Source: JBJHDF01 sp050486405
GTDB taxonomy: Bacteria; Pseudomonadota; Gammaproteobacteria; Pseudomonadales; Cellvibrionaceae
Length of the DNA stretch: 64,000 bases
NCBI GenBank assembly: GCA_050486405.1
Contig: JBJHDF010000012.1
Coordinates: 1 to 64,000, forward strand
Reading direction: 5' to 3'
Shown: in pieces, positions 8,781-14,440 of the stretch
How positions within the stretch are numbered: position 1 is the first letter of the stretch
Layout of the letters: every line of letters starts with the position of its first letter
Notes under the pieces: generated by a model
Told to the model about the DNA's origin: nothing
Seen by the model: the letters and a program-made list of their open reading frames with translations, nothing else
Databases searched by the model: none
Made by a program: the position numbers and the translations under genes

Positions 8781-8867
8781 GCCCAGGTGGTGAAATTGGT
8801 AGACACGCTAGCTTCAGGTGCTAGTGGCCTTACGGCCGTGGAGGTTCAAGTCCTCTCCTGGGCACCA
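8781..8867 (+). tRNA. tRNA-Leu (anticodon CAG)
   Basis: The sequence folds as a class II tRNA of 87 nt including an encoded CCA. It has a 7-bp acceptor stem (GCCCAGG with CCTGGGC), an anticodon stem CTAGC/GCTAG enclosing the loop TTCAGGT (anticodon CAG), a long variable arm (GGCCTTACGGCC), and the T arm GAGGTTCAAGTCCTC. Its 3' 15 bases are the left attachment site of an integrated element, so its original downstream terminator is now 5.4 kb away (14267-14292). Confidence 0.97.
8853..8867 (+). other. attL core (3' end of tRNA-Leu)
   Basis: CTCTCCTGGGCACCA is identical to 14242-14256. Identity ends at the CCA on one side and one base 5' of CTCTCC on the other. Confidence 0.85.
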
Positions 8868-8984
8868 ATCCCCCAGTATTTTCAACGCCTACAGGATGGG
8901 CGCCTGCAAATACCAACATAAATACTAACATCCCTGTTGGTGCTGGGCGTCCTAATTTGCCCGCAGACTGCTTCCGTTAGACAC

Positions 8985-9008
8985 AAAAAACCCGGCACGT
9001 GGCCGGGC
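8985..9008 (-). terminator. Rho-independent terminator of the island operon
   Basis: On the minus strand CCCGGC-CACGT-GCCGGG is followed by TTTTTT. It lies about 25 bases after the stop of the last island gene (9032), so it closes the minus-strand operon. Confidence 0.85.
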
Positions 9009-9031
9009 ATTGTCGAGCGGTAAAATCCGGG

Positions 9032-9715
9032 CTAGGCCGCCCGCTGCCGTGTGACCACTACACTCGATACGCTTTTCACCGCTGCCACAGCCTGAGCGGC
9101 CACCGTGCGAGACCAGCGGGCGTAGTCTGCGGCGCGTCGCACATGCTGGTAGCGGTCGTCTCCTGCAAGCGTCTCACCAAACCGAACCCGCGCTGCCTCG
9201 CGTACAGGCTCAGGGATCGGCACAGGCGAACGTAACACAGCCTGAGCCATCATGGCCGGGCCTTGTTGAATCGCGGCCAGTTGCTCGTGCAGCGGCAGGC
9301 CGTGCAGGTAGTCCCGCGACTCCCGGTCTGACAGCGCTGTTACAGCGTCTGTGCGCTCCAAGGCCGGAGGTTCCGACAAAACGGCCAGCGCCGCCTCAGC
9401 CGTGGCTGCGTGGGCCTCAACGTCAACCAGTGCCTTTTCGGCACGGGCTAGGTGTTCGGCGTCCAGCGTAGCCAATTTCTCTTCCTTGCCTGTGTCGCTT
9501 AGCCGGTCGTCGTTCAGGATCGCTTGGCGTTTGTGCCCGTGCTCGGCGGCGATACGCACAGTGGCCGCAGTCAGCGCAGCAGCAGGGTGACTTGTCTCCA
9601 AACCTTCGGGCGGTCGCCAAGCTGCGCCACGGCCAGTTGCGAAAGTAATTACGTCGTCAGTCGCGGTAGCGCCCAGCGGCGCCAGGGATTCAGATAGTTT
9701 TGCGGTCATGCTCAT
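9032..9715 (-). CDS. Hypothetical island protein (227 aa)
   Basis: I do not recognise a family. The protein is Ala-rich and mostly predicted helical by eye, with a central stretch rich in Glu/Ala (about 85-125, LARAEKALVDVEAHAATAEA) suggestive of a coiled coil, and no signal peptide or membrane segment. It starts MSMTAKLSES. The ATG overlaps the stop of the preceding 32-codon ORF by 4 nt (ATGA), so the two are probably translationally coupled. It is the last gene before the island terminator. A structural or packaging role is conceivable because DUF5681 genes often neighbour phage packaging genes, but nothing in the sequence proves it. Confidence 0.65.
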   Translation of the reverse strand: MSMTAKLSESLAPLGATATDDVITFATGRGAAWRPPEGLETSHPAAALTAATVRIAAEHGHKRQAILNDDRLSDTGKEEKLATLDAEHLARAEKALVDVEAHAATAEAALAVLSEPPALERTDAVTALSDRESRDYLHGLPLHEQLAAIQQGPAMMAQAVLRSPVPIPEPVREAARVRFGETLAGDDRYQHVRRAADYARWSRTVAAQAVAAVKSVSSVVVTRQRAA

Positions 9716-9810
9716 GCGGGTTGCCTCGCGTTAATGTTGGTCGGGCGCGCTTCGACAAGCGCTTTCGTGGAGCGTTCGAAAATATGCGTCGCGGCGGTGC
9801 AATCTTTCAT
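9712..9810 (-). CDS. Small overlapping ORF (32 aa), hypothetical
   Basis: This ORF reads MKDCTAATHIFERSTKALVE and ends TNINARQPA. It begins immediately after the stop of the 52-aa ORF (TGA then ATG at 9810) and its TGA overlaps the ATG of the 227-aa gene. That head-to-tail packing is the main evidence for translation. I recognise no domain. An overlapping ATG three codons earlier in another frame gives only 27 codons without such packing. Confidence 0.4.
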   Translation of the reverse strand: MKDCTAATHIFERSTKALVEARPTNINARQPA

Positions 9811-9969
9811 TCATCGGCGGGCCTCCCTGTAACCATCGGGTGTGCGCTCCAGTAGCGGGCCTTCGCTGCCGTCAGCCTCGACCACTTGCCGGAAGAGTAT
9901 TAGGGGCGCTTCGGGAAGCGTGCGGGCCTCAAGGTCTGCAACGCGACGGCGTAGGGCTTCAGTGTTCAT
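9811..9969 (-). CDS. Small hypothetical protein (52 aa), coiled-coil-like N-terminus
   Basis: The ORF begins MNTEALRRRVADLEARTLPE and ends DGYREARR. AAGGATAACC lies just upstream of the ATG at 9969. The first 16 residues (ALRRRVADLEAR) closely resemble the start of the 103-aa neighbour (SLRRRLSSLEAE), so the two may be related or may share a dimerising helix. It sits between the 103-aa and 32-aa ORFs in the same direction. The function is unknown. Confidence 0.55.
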   Translation of the reverse strand: MNTEALRRRVADLEARTLPEAPLILFRQVVEADGSEGPLLERTPDGYREARR

Positions 9970-9975
9970 CGGTGG

Positions 9976-10287
9976 TTATCCTTTGAGTATTCGCTCGTAG
10001 TCGGCTGCCGCCTTCTCAACGGTCAGGCCCGGCGGAATGTCAACTTCAACCTCCCTCGCCAGGAATTGGGCGTACTGCTGGGCGCGGTAGTCGGTAAGCG
10101 CCTTCAATGCCGATGTTTCGATGCGCGCAATGTAGGACGGGCCAAGCTCTCCGGGCACCAGGTCGGGCGCGGGCTGGCCCAGTTCAATCAGTGCCGCCCG
10201 AATGCGGGCCGGTGATTCGGGGTCAGTATTTTGCTTTTTCTGCTCAGCCTCAAGAGACGACAGGCGACGACGTAGTGAGTCAATCAT
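9976..10287 (-). CDS. Hypothetical island protein (103 aa), coiled-coil-like N-terminus
   Basis: The N-terminus MIDSLRRRLSSLEAEQKK looks like a short coiled coil. The remainder is helical and acidic, with IPPGLTVEKAAADYERILKG at the end. The ATG overlaps the stop of the DUF5681 gene by 4 nt, so it is likely co-translated with it. I do not recognise a family. Confidence 0.6.
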   Translation of the reverse strand: MIDSLRRRLSSLEAEQKKQNTDPESPARIRAALIELGQPAPDLVPGELGPSYIARIETSALKALTDYRAQQYAQFLAREVEVDIPPGLTVEKAAADYERILKG

Positions 10288-10712
10288 GCGGCGGCCCTCG
10301 TGCCCGATGATTGTTCGAGCGCGGCAATCCTTGCGGCCAGTTCGTCAACCTCCTGCACCCGGGCCAACGAAGCCAATGCCGTCACCATCTGTCCGGCAGT
10401 ATCGGCGGGGATCTCGCCACTTGCAGCCGCATCGACAAACGCGCGGGCAGTACCAGCCAGTCCAGCGTCTGCCGGCAGCTCAACAGACAATGGCGCAGCC
10501 TGGGCTTTCAACGGTGGCGCAATGCGGTCAAGACAAATGCGCAACGCTGCCACGTCGCCAGCCAAGGCCAACTCGACGGCTTTTTCCACAAGCTCGGCTC
10601 CGTGGCGGGATAGCTGTTTGCGAAGCTCAGCGCTCGCACTGCGGGGCCGTCCGTTTGGGTTGCCGCTTTTGCCAGGCTTGAACCGCCCGCTTGTGTCTCG
10701 AATGTCAGTCAT
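10284..10712 (-). CDS. DUF5681-type protein
   Basis: The first 26 residues carry the signature GRFKPGKSGNPNGRPRSAS, typical of DUF5681 proteins, which are common on phages and integrated elements and are often encoded near phage terminases. The rest (about 30-142) is helical and Ala/Leu-rich. The function is not established. It is the first gene downstream of the iteron-like array (10870-11012), which could control it, and it overlaps the 103-aa gene by 4 nt. Confidence 0.7.
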   Translation of the reverse strand: MTDIRDTSGRFKPGKSGNPNGRPRSASAELRKQLSRHGAELVEKAVELALAGDVAALRICLDRIAPPLKAQAAPLSVELPADAGLAGTARAFVDAAASGEIPADTAGQMVTALASLARVQEVDELAARIAALEQSSGTRAAA

Positions 10713-11037
10713 AAGTCACCCTGTTTTTTTCGTGCATATCAGGAGCTGTACGCATAGCCAGTATAGCACCTGTTCTTTATGCTTTTCCAACAACAAAACC
10801 TTTTCGCACCCGTGCGCTTGTGCCCGCTAATGATTCCGTATCTCGTAACCCATGGTAACTATTAAGGTGTTCACTTTATGAAGCGATACCCCCCTAACAA
10901 TTGCCACTACAGCTTCACTTTATGAAGCGACAAACCGGGTAACGCTTCATTTTATGAGCCGACTAAGGCCCTATCGCTTCACTTAGTGAAGTGAATCGCT
11001 TCACTTTTTGATACAGAAAAAATACTTGCATCTGCAA
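10713..11037. other. Island non-coding region carrying iteron-like repeats
   Basis: This is a 325-base gap between the winged-helix gene and the DUF5681 gene. The half near 10860-11015 is filled by five related palindromic repeats (separate entry). The rest, 10713-10860, is AT-rich and shows nothing I recognise. Its position would suit an origin of replication or a multi-site operator. Confidence 0.6.
10870..11012. repeat. Five-copy palindromic iteron-like array
   Basis: Five imperfect copies of CGCTTCACTTTATGAAGCGA occur at 10870-10886, 10912-10930, 10943-10962, 10974-10994 and 10996-11012. Each is an inverted repeat (CGCTTCA with TGAAGCG). The starts of the TTCA cores are 44, 32, 32 and 22 bases apart, so the middle copies repeat at about three helical turns. 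The unit resembles neither a CRISPR repeat nor the att site. It is a candidate binding array for an island-encoded protein such as the 144-aa winged-helix protein. Confidence 0.85.
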
Positions 11038-11472
11038 TTACTTCTGCTTGTTGCCTTGCTTTTTCTCCAGGCTGAAACTGCGTAGCGGCTTCAGAGTGGC
11101 GCCAAGGTCGTGCTTGCCGTCGCAGTCGTCCCGCGTCTCCCAGGTGATTGCGAAAAGGCTGCACTGTCCGTGTGGATTGTTTCGGTCGCGTCGTGGGTCT
11201 CGCGTTCGCTGTATCAGGTCAGCGTCCATCAACTCGCGCAGCGACTTTGCCAGGGTTCTGGGATGATTTATTCCCCATCGCTTGGCCTCGCTTAACGGAC
11301 AACTCAAGTCGCCATTGTTGTGACCTCGGTACTGATAATGCAGAATCGTCAATACGCACTTGGCGGACAGCGATAAATTCCGGTAATCATCAGTATCAAG
11401 CACGGCTACGGGCAGGGCCAGGTAACGGCCCCGCTCTTTCCGGCCCTTGGCTTTTTCCAGAGTGCGGGCCAT
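11038..11472 (-). CDS. Winged-helix DNA-binding protein (144 aa), possible replication or regulatory protein
   Basis: Residues about 18-95 look like a winged helix of the kind found in many phage and plasmid proteins: RYLALPVAVLDTDDYRNLSL, then SAKCVLTILHYQYRGHNNGD, then a recognition-helix-like segment ending LRELMDADLIQRTRDP. The C-terminal tail is basic (SLEKKQGNKQK). It is too short for a complete classical Rep initiator. The array of palindromic repeats begins about 25 bases past its stop, and several Rep proteins bind iterons next to their own gene, so a replication-initiation or autoregulatory role is a reasonable guess. It starts 3 nt after the stop of the 148-aa gene. Confidence 0.6.
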   Translation of the reverse strand: MARTLEKAKGRKERGRYLALPVAVLDTDDYRNLSLSAKCVLTILHYQYRGHNNGDLSCPLSEAKRWGINHPRTLAKSLRELMDADLIQRTRDPRRDRNNPHGQCSLFAITWETRDDCDGKHDLGATLKPLRSFSLEKKQGNKQK

Positions 11473-11475
11473 CGG

Positions 11476-11922
11476 TCACCTCCCGCCACGCTGCCACGCA
11501 ATCCAGTCAGCAGAATGCGGGAAGGCCTTCTCGTGGACGCCATGCAGCTCCAGCACCGCCAGCGCCCAGGCTTGGGCCTTGCCCCCAAGCGCGTCAATGA
11601 TAGCTGGCGGCAGGTGATACACAGCAAACGGTTTTGAATGCTTCCGCATTCGCTGGCGTGGGGTCAGTGGCAGGTCACCTTTGATAATCGCCTCGCCCAG
11701 CCCCATATCCCTCAGTTGCTCGATATATGCCGGTAACCGTGTCGCCGCCAGTTGGCTGAACGTCATGCTGGGAGTGCTCACCGCCCGGCCCTGCAACATC
11801 AACGCCAACGGAATCGCGGGCAATGTGTCGCTGCTCGGATAACGAAATCTCGGGGCTTTTGTGGTATTATGGCGCGTGTGCTTTTTGCTTTGGGTCGCCT
11901 TCGGGCGGCTCGCGTTTCTCAT
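11476..11922 (-). CDS. Hypothetical island protein (148 aa)
   Basis: I do not recognise a family. The first 35 residues are strongly basic (RNASRPKATQSKKHTRH). The rest is a soluble domain with LPAYIEQLRDMGLGEAIIKG and, near the end, AWALAVLELHGVHEKAFP. The ATG overlaps the stop of the AlpA-like gene by 4 nt and its stop is 3 nt from the next start, so it lies inside the island operon. Confidence 0.6.
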   Translation of the reverse strand: MRNASRPKATQSKKHTRHNTTKAPRFRYPSSDTLPAIPLALMLQGRAVSTPSMTFSQLAATRLPAYIEQLRDMGLGEAIIKGDLPLTPRQRMRKHSKPFAVYHLPPAIIDALGGKAQAWALAVLELHGVHEKAFPHSADWIAWQRGGR

Positions 11923-12104
11923 GCCCCGCCCCTCCCTGCCCTTTGACTCTCGGTTTTTTCAATCTCAGAAAGCCTCCATCTTGTCGTGACGGAACCTAAT
12001 ATTTTTTCAGGCTTAGGGAGTCGGCCTTCTTTGGCCCAGCGCCATATGGTGGATCTCGCAACAGCGTATCGGTTGGCAAGGTCTTTGTCAGATAAAAATT
12101 GCAT
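11919..12104 (-). CDS. AlpA-family phage/island regulator
   Basis: A 61-residue MerR-like winged helix: FLSDKDLANRYAVARSTIWR followed by WAKEGRLPKPEKI. This matches the AlpA/excisionase-type proteins that activate or excise P4-like elements. An integrase gene upstream is the usual partner. The start codon at 12104 lies inside a perfect 12-bp inverted repeat (12103-12138), which could be its own operator. Confidence 0.85.
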   Translation of the reverse strand: MQFLSDKDLANRYAVARSTIWRWAKEGRLPKPEKILGSVTTRWRLSEIEKTESQRAGRGGA

Positions 12105-12138
12105 GGGTATCGTCTCAGTTGCATAGGACGATACCCAT
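12103..12138. promoter_or_regulatory. 12-bp inverted repeat over the AlpA start
   Basis: ATGGGTATCGTC (12103-12114) and its perfect complement GACGATACCCAT (12127-12138) are separated by 12 bases. The left arm covers the AlpA start codon on the minus strand. It is a candidate operator or a hairpin that hides the start. No T tract follows, so it is not a terminator. Confidence 0.65.
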
Positions 12139-12166
12139 TTAATAGCATGAATCTGCCGACGTAAAA

Positions 12167-12192
12167 GTAATATTTTTTCAAAAGAATATTAC
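12167..12192. repeat. 8-bp inverted repeat after the 191-aa gene
   Basis: GTAATATT and AATATTAC (8 bp each) flank 10 bases, just past the stop of the 191-aa gene. It is AT-rich and could be a weak hairpin or a protein-binding site. Confidence 0.4.
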
Positions 12193-12200
12193 CAGGATGG

Positions 12201-12776
12201 CTACTGCTTTAACTGCTTCACTCGCTTGATATATATTTCATGGAATGGGCCGCCTTCGCGGATCGCCGCCAACAGCCCCTTCACTTTCGAATCGACCTTG
12301 TAGGCGTGCAGTTCGCCAGGGGAATGGCCATCGTCCTGCGGATGCCATACACCCTCGGGCCTTCCGTCGGCCTCCGCCAAACGGCGCCTATAAAGCTGCT
12401 CTTCCACCGCATCCCTGACCGCCTCGGTCCTCCTATATTTAAAAACCGTTTCGCGCTCAGCGACCAAAAAGACTAGCTCCATCATGCTTCGGTGCGCGGG
12501 CTGCTGCTTCGGCCTCTTGGGCGGCGGGTGGTTGAGCACCCACGCCAGCAATCGCCGCTTTGGCGGCGTCAGCGAGTTAAAATAATCGTCCTTGACCAGA
12601 AATTCCGATAACCCAGCGCAGTCGCCGTAGGCCGCATCATGGAGCGCGAACGCGAACCAACAGTCATACCACCCATAATCGTTCGGCTCCAGTGTCAGAC
12701 ACTCTTTGAAAAAAGCCTTGCCGTTTGTGACAGGTAATCGCTCCGCTATCCATTCATCAAGGTCGTGCACTGCCAC
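12201..12776 (-). CDS. Hypothetical island protein (191 aa)
   Basis: I do not recognise a family. It is a soluble protein rich in aromatic residues near the N-terminus (GWYDCWFAFALHDAAYGDC) with a basic, Pro-rich centre (HPPPKRPKQQP) and a Lys-rich end (IYIKRVKQLKQ). The GTG start (12776) lies inside the 3' end of the integrase gene (20-base overlap). Its position between integrase and AlpA suggests a role in island maintenance, but this is only context. Confidence 0.55.
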   Translation of the reverse strand: MAVHDLDEWIAERLPVTNGKAFFKECLTLEPNDYGWYDCWFAFALHDAAYGDCAGLSEFLVKDDYFNSLTPPKRRLLAWVLNHPPPKRPKQQPAHRSMMELVFLVAERETVFKYRRTEAVRDAVEEQLYRRRLAEADGRPEGVWHPQDDGHSPGELHAYKVDSKVKGLLAAIREGGPFHEIYIKRVKQLKQ

Positions 12777-14082
12777 GCCCCCCTATGTTCGCAACCGTCG
12801 CACCCTTGGGCAGCCCCTCCCGGCAGAACTTGGCCCAGTCGGCCATCAGCAGCCGGCGCTTGCCTACCAGTTCGCCGCGCGCATAGGCGGCACGGGTGGC
12901 GTCTGAATTGACGTGCGCCAGGGCCAACTCGCACACCTCCTCGGGGTAGGCTGTGTACTCCTGCGTCCACGTCCTGAACGTCGCCCGGAAGCCATGCGCT
13001 GTCACGTCGTAGCCGATGCGCTTGGGTGCCTTGCTTATGGTCGCGTCAGTGATTTGGCCACCACGGGCGCCCGTGAACAGGTATTGGCTAAGGCGGGGCA
13101 GAGACTCCAGCAGCGCCACAGCAGCATCTGGCAGCGGGACAACATGCTTTTTTCCGCCCTTTATCCTCTCGGCTGGTATCGTCCACAGCTTTGTGCTCAG
13201 GTCGACTTCATCCCATGTGGCGCCGCGCACTTCACCAGACCGGGCAGCCGTCAGAATGATAAATTGCAGCGCTTTGGCGCTCATGGTGTCGAGTACCTGA
13301 ATCTTCTGCCAGAACTCGGGCATATCGGCCACCGGCAAGGATCGGTAGTGCTCAACCTTTGAGACCTTATCCCGCTTGGCGAATGACAGGTCAAGGTTCC
13401 CCTTCCAGCGGGCCGGGTTGTCACCAGTGCGAAGCCCCTTCACGCCGGCCAGGTCTAAAATGCGTTCAACGTGCAGGCGCACCCGGCTGGCGGTTTCGGT
13501 TTTTGTGGACCATATCGGGTCAAGCATTCTGACAATGTGCGCCCGCTCAATATCGGCAACCACCATGTGGCCAATATGCGGGAAAGCGTACGCCTCCAGT
13601 TGGCCGACCAGCTTCTGCACCTGTTTGGCGGTTTTGAATTCGCGGCTCTTTTTGTGGATGTACTCATTAGCGACGCCGGAAAAGGTCACCAGCTTTGCCT
13701 GCTCGGCAGCCAGCGCCGACCTTAGCGCTTTTTTCTCTGCTACCGGGTCAATGCCTTGGCTGATTTTCTCCTTGACCGTGCGGGCCTTCTGGCGGGCTTG
13801 CGACAGCGTCACATCCGGGTAGCCACCAAGGCCAATATCACGGCGCTTGTCACCAATCTTGACGCGCAGCACCCAAGACCGGGGGCCAACCTCCTGACCG
13901 TCTGCCGGCGGGCGACAGACCAACAGCAGGCCAGCGACGCCGCCCACTGGATGAAACGCTGGGCAGGGGTCACCCACCTTGTGCTTGCGCTTTTCCGGCG
14001 CGACCTTGGGGTCGCCTTTGATGTGGCCGTGTCGCAGATTACGGACGGCCACGTCTGATAATTCCGGGGCTTTTTTGGGCAT
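12757..14082 (-). CDS. Tyrosine recombinase / integrase (P4-like)
   Basis: This enzyme would integrate and excise the island at tRNA-Leu. Domains: an N-terminal DUF4102 arm-binding domain (about 1-120, including WVLRVKIGDKRRDIGLGGYP), a core-binding SAM-like domain (about 130-240), and a catalytic domain with Arg in ILTAARSGEVRGATWDE, Lys in ERIKGGKKHVVPL, the HGFR box TAHGFRATFRTW, and LALAHVNSDATRAAYARGEL holding the last His and the nucleophilic Tyr. All residues expected for activity are present. I use ATG 14082 (MPKKAPELSD) because GGAG lies 8 nt upstream; an in-frame ATG 13 codons earlier has no such site. Confidence 0.93.
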   Translation of the reverse strand: MPKKAPELSDVAVRNLRHGHIKGDPKVAPEKRKHKVGDPCPAFHPVGGVAGLLLVCRPPADGQEVGPRSWVLRVKIGDKRRDIGLGGYPDVTLSQARQKARTVKEKISQGIDPVAEKKALRSALAAEQAKLVTFSGVANEYIHKKSREFKTAKQVQKLVGQLEAYAFPHIGHMVVADIERAHIVRMLDPIWSTKTETASRVRLHVERILDLAGVKGLRTGDNPARWKGNLDLSFAKRDKVSKVEHYRSLPVADMPEFWQKIQVLDTMSAKALQFIILTAARSGEVRGATWDEVDLSTKLWTIPAERIKGGKKHVVPLPDAAVALLESLPRLSQYLFTGARGGQITDATISKAPKRIGYDVTAHGFRATFRTWTQEYTAYPEEVCELALAHVNSDATRAAYARGELVGKRRLLMADWAKFCREGLPKGATVANIGGRGSARP

Positions 14083-14241
14083 CTGCGAATCTCCAACATT
14101 GTTACCAACATAAAAGGGCAAAATTGGATGATATACGATAAGACGGGGCAGGACAACAATTCAGGGAATGTCTATATAACTTATTGTTATAGTTGGTTTT
14201 TTTATTGACTCATAATATCGCGTAAGACGCTATGCCGGGTG

Positions 14242-14256
14242 CTCTCCTGGGCACCA
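14242..14256 (+). other. attR core
   Basis: CTCTCCTGGGCACCA is identical to the tRNA-Leu 3' end at 8853-8867. It is followed directly by the old tRNA terminator. Confidence 0.85.
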
Positions 14257-14266
14257 TATTGAAGAA

Positions 14267-14292
14267 GGCCGAGCGAATGCTCGGCCTTTTTT
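14267..14292 (+). terminator. Original tRNA-Leu terminator, copy 1
   Basis: GGCCGAGC-GAAT-GCTCGGCC (8-bp stem) followed by a run of seven T on the plus strand. It is separated from the tRNA promoter by the integrated element. Confidence 0.9.
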
Positions 14293-14400
14293 GTTACTGT
14301 GCCCGTCGAGGACCAAGGTCCTCTACCGCTCCGCGCATCCCTGCGCTCTCGCGGACTCTGGCGCATCCATGCGCCTGATCCTGGGCACCATATTGAAGAA

Positions 14401-14426
14401 GGCCGAGCGAATGCTCGGCCTTTTTT
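14401..14426 (+). terminator. tRNA-Leu terminator, copy 2
   Basis: The same 8-bp stem, GAAT loop and T run as copy 1, 134 bases downstream. It lies 15 bases before the end of the pullulanase gene on the other strand. Confidence 0.9.
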
Positions 14427-14440
14427 GTTCTGTTCAAACA

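Larger units (their letters stand above)
8853..14256. mobile_element. 5.4-kb integrative element inserted in tRNA-Leu(CAG)
   Basis: The 15-bp direct repeat CTCTCCTGGGCACCA occurs at the 3' end of the tRNA gene (8853-8867, attL) and again at 14242-14256 (attR). Between them lie a tyrosine integrase, an AlpA-like regulator, a winged-helix protein, an iteron-like array, a DUF5681 protein and several short hypothetical genes, nearly all in one direction (minus) and often overlapping by 4 nt. No capsid, terminase large subunit, conjugation or toxin genes are recognisable, so it resembles a small satellite-type island rather than a prophage. The integrase sits at the attR end, away from the intact tRNA. 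Confidence 0.85.
14245..14429 (+). repeat. Pair of exact 51-bp direct repeats (tRNA 3' tail plus terminator)
   Basis: Copies at 14245-14295 and 14379-14429, 134 bases apart, are identical. Each starts TCCTGGGCACCA and runs through a terminator stem and T tract. The 84 bases between them do not fold as a second tRNA. Confidence 0.9.
14083..14440. other. Island right end and duplicated tRNA-tail/terminator
   Basis: This region contains the promoter area of the integrase, attR (14242-14256), and two copies of a 51-base sequence made of the tRNA 3' end plus terminator (14245-14295 and 14379-14429). Between them lies a perfect GAGGACC-AA-GGTCCTC palindrome (14308-14323). No gene is seen. Confidence 0.7.

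Noticed and set aside
10870..11012. CRISPR array in the island
   Set aside because: Repeats are imperfect 17-21 bp palindromes at uneven spacing and no cas genes are present.
14296..14390. Second tRNA-Leu gene before the second tail copy
   Set aside because: Only the last 11-12 bases match a tRNA; no anticodon arm, D arm or T arm can be formed from the preceding 75 bases.
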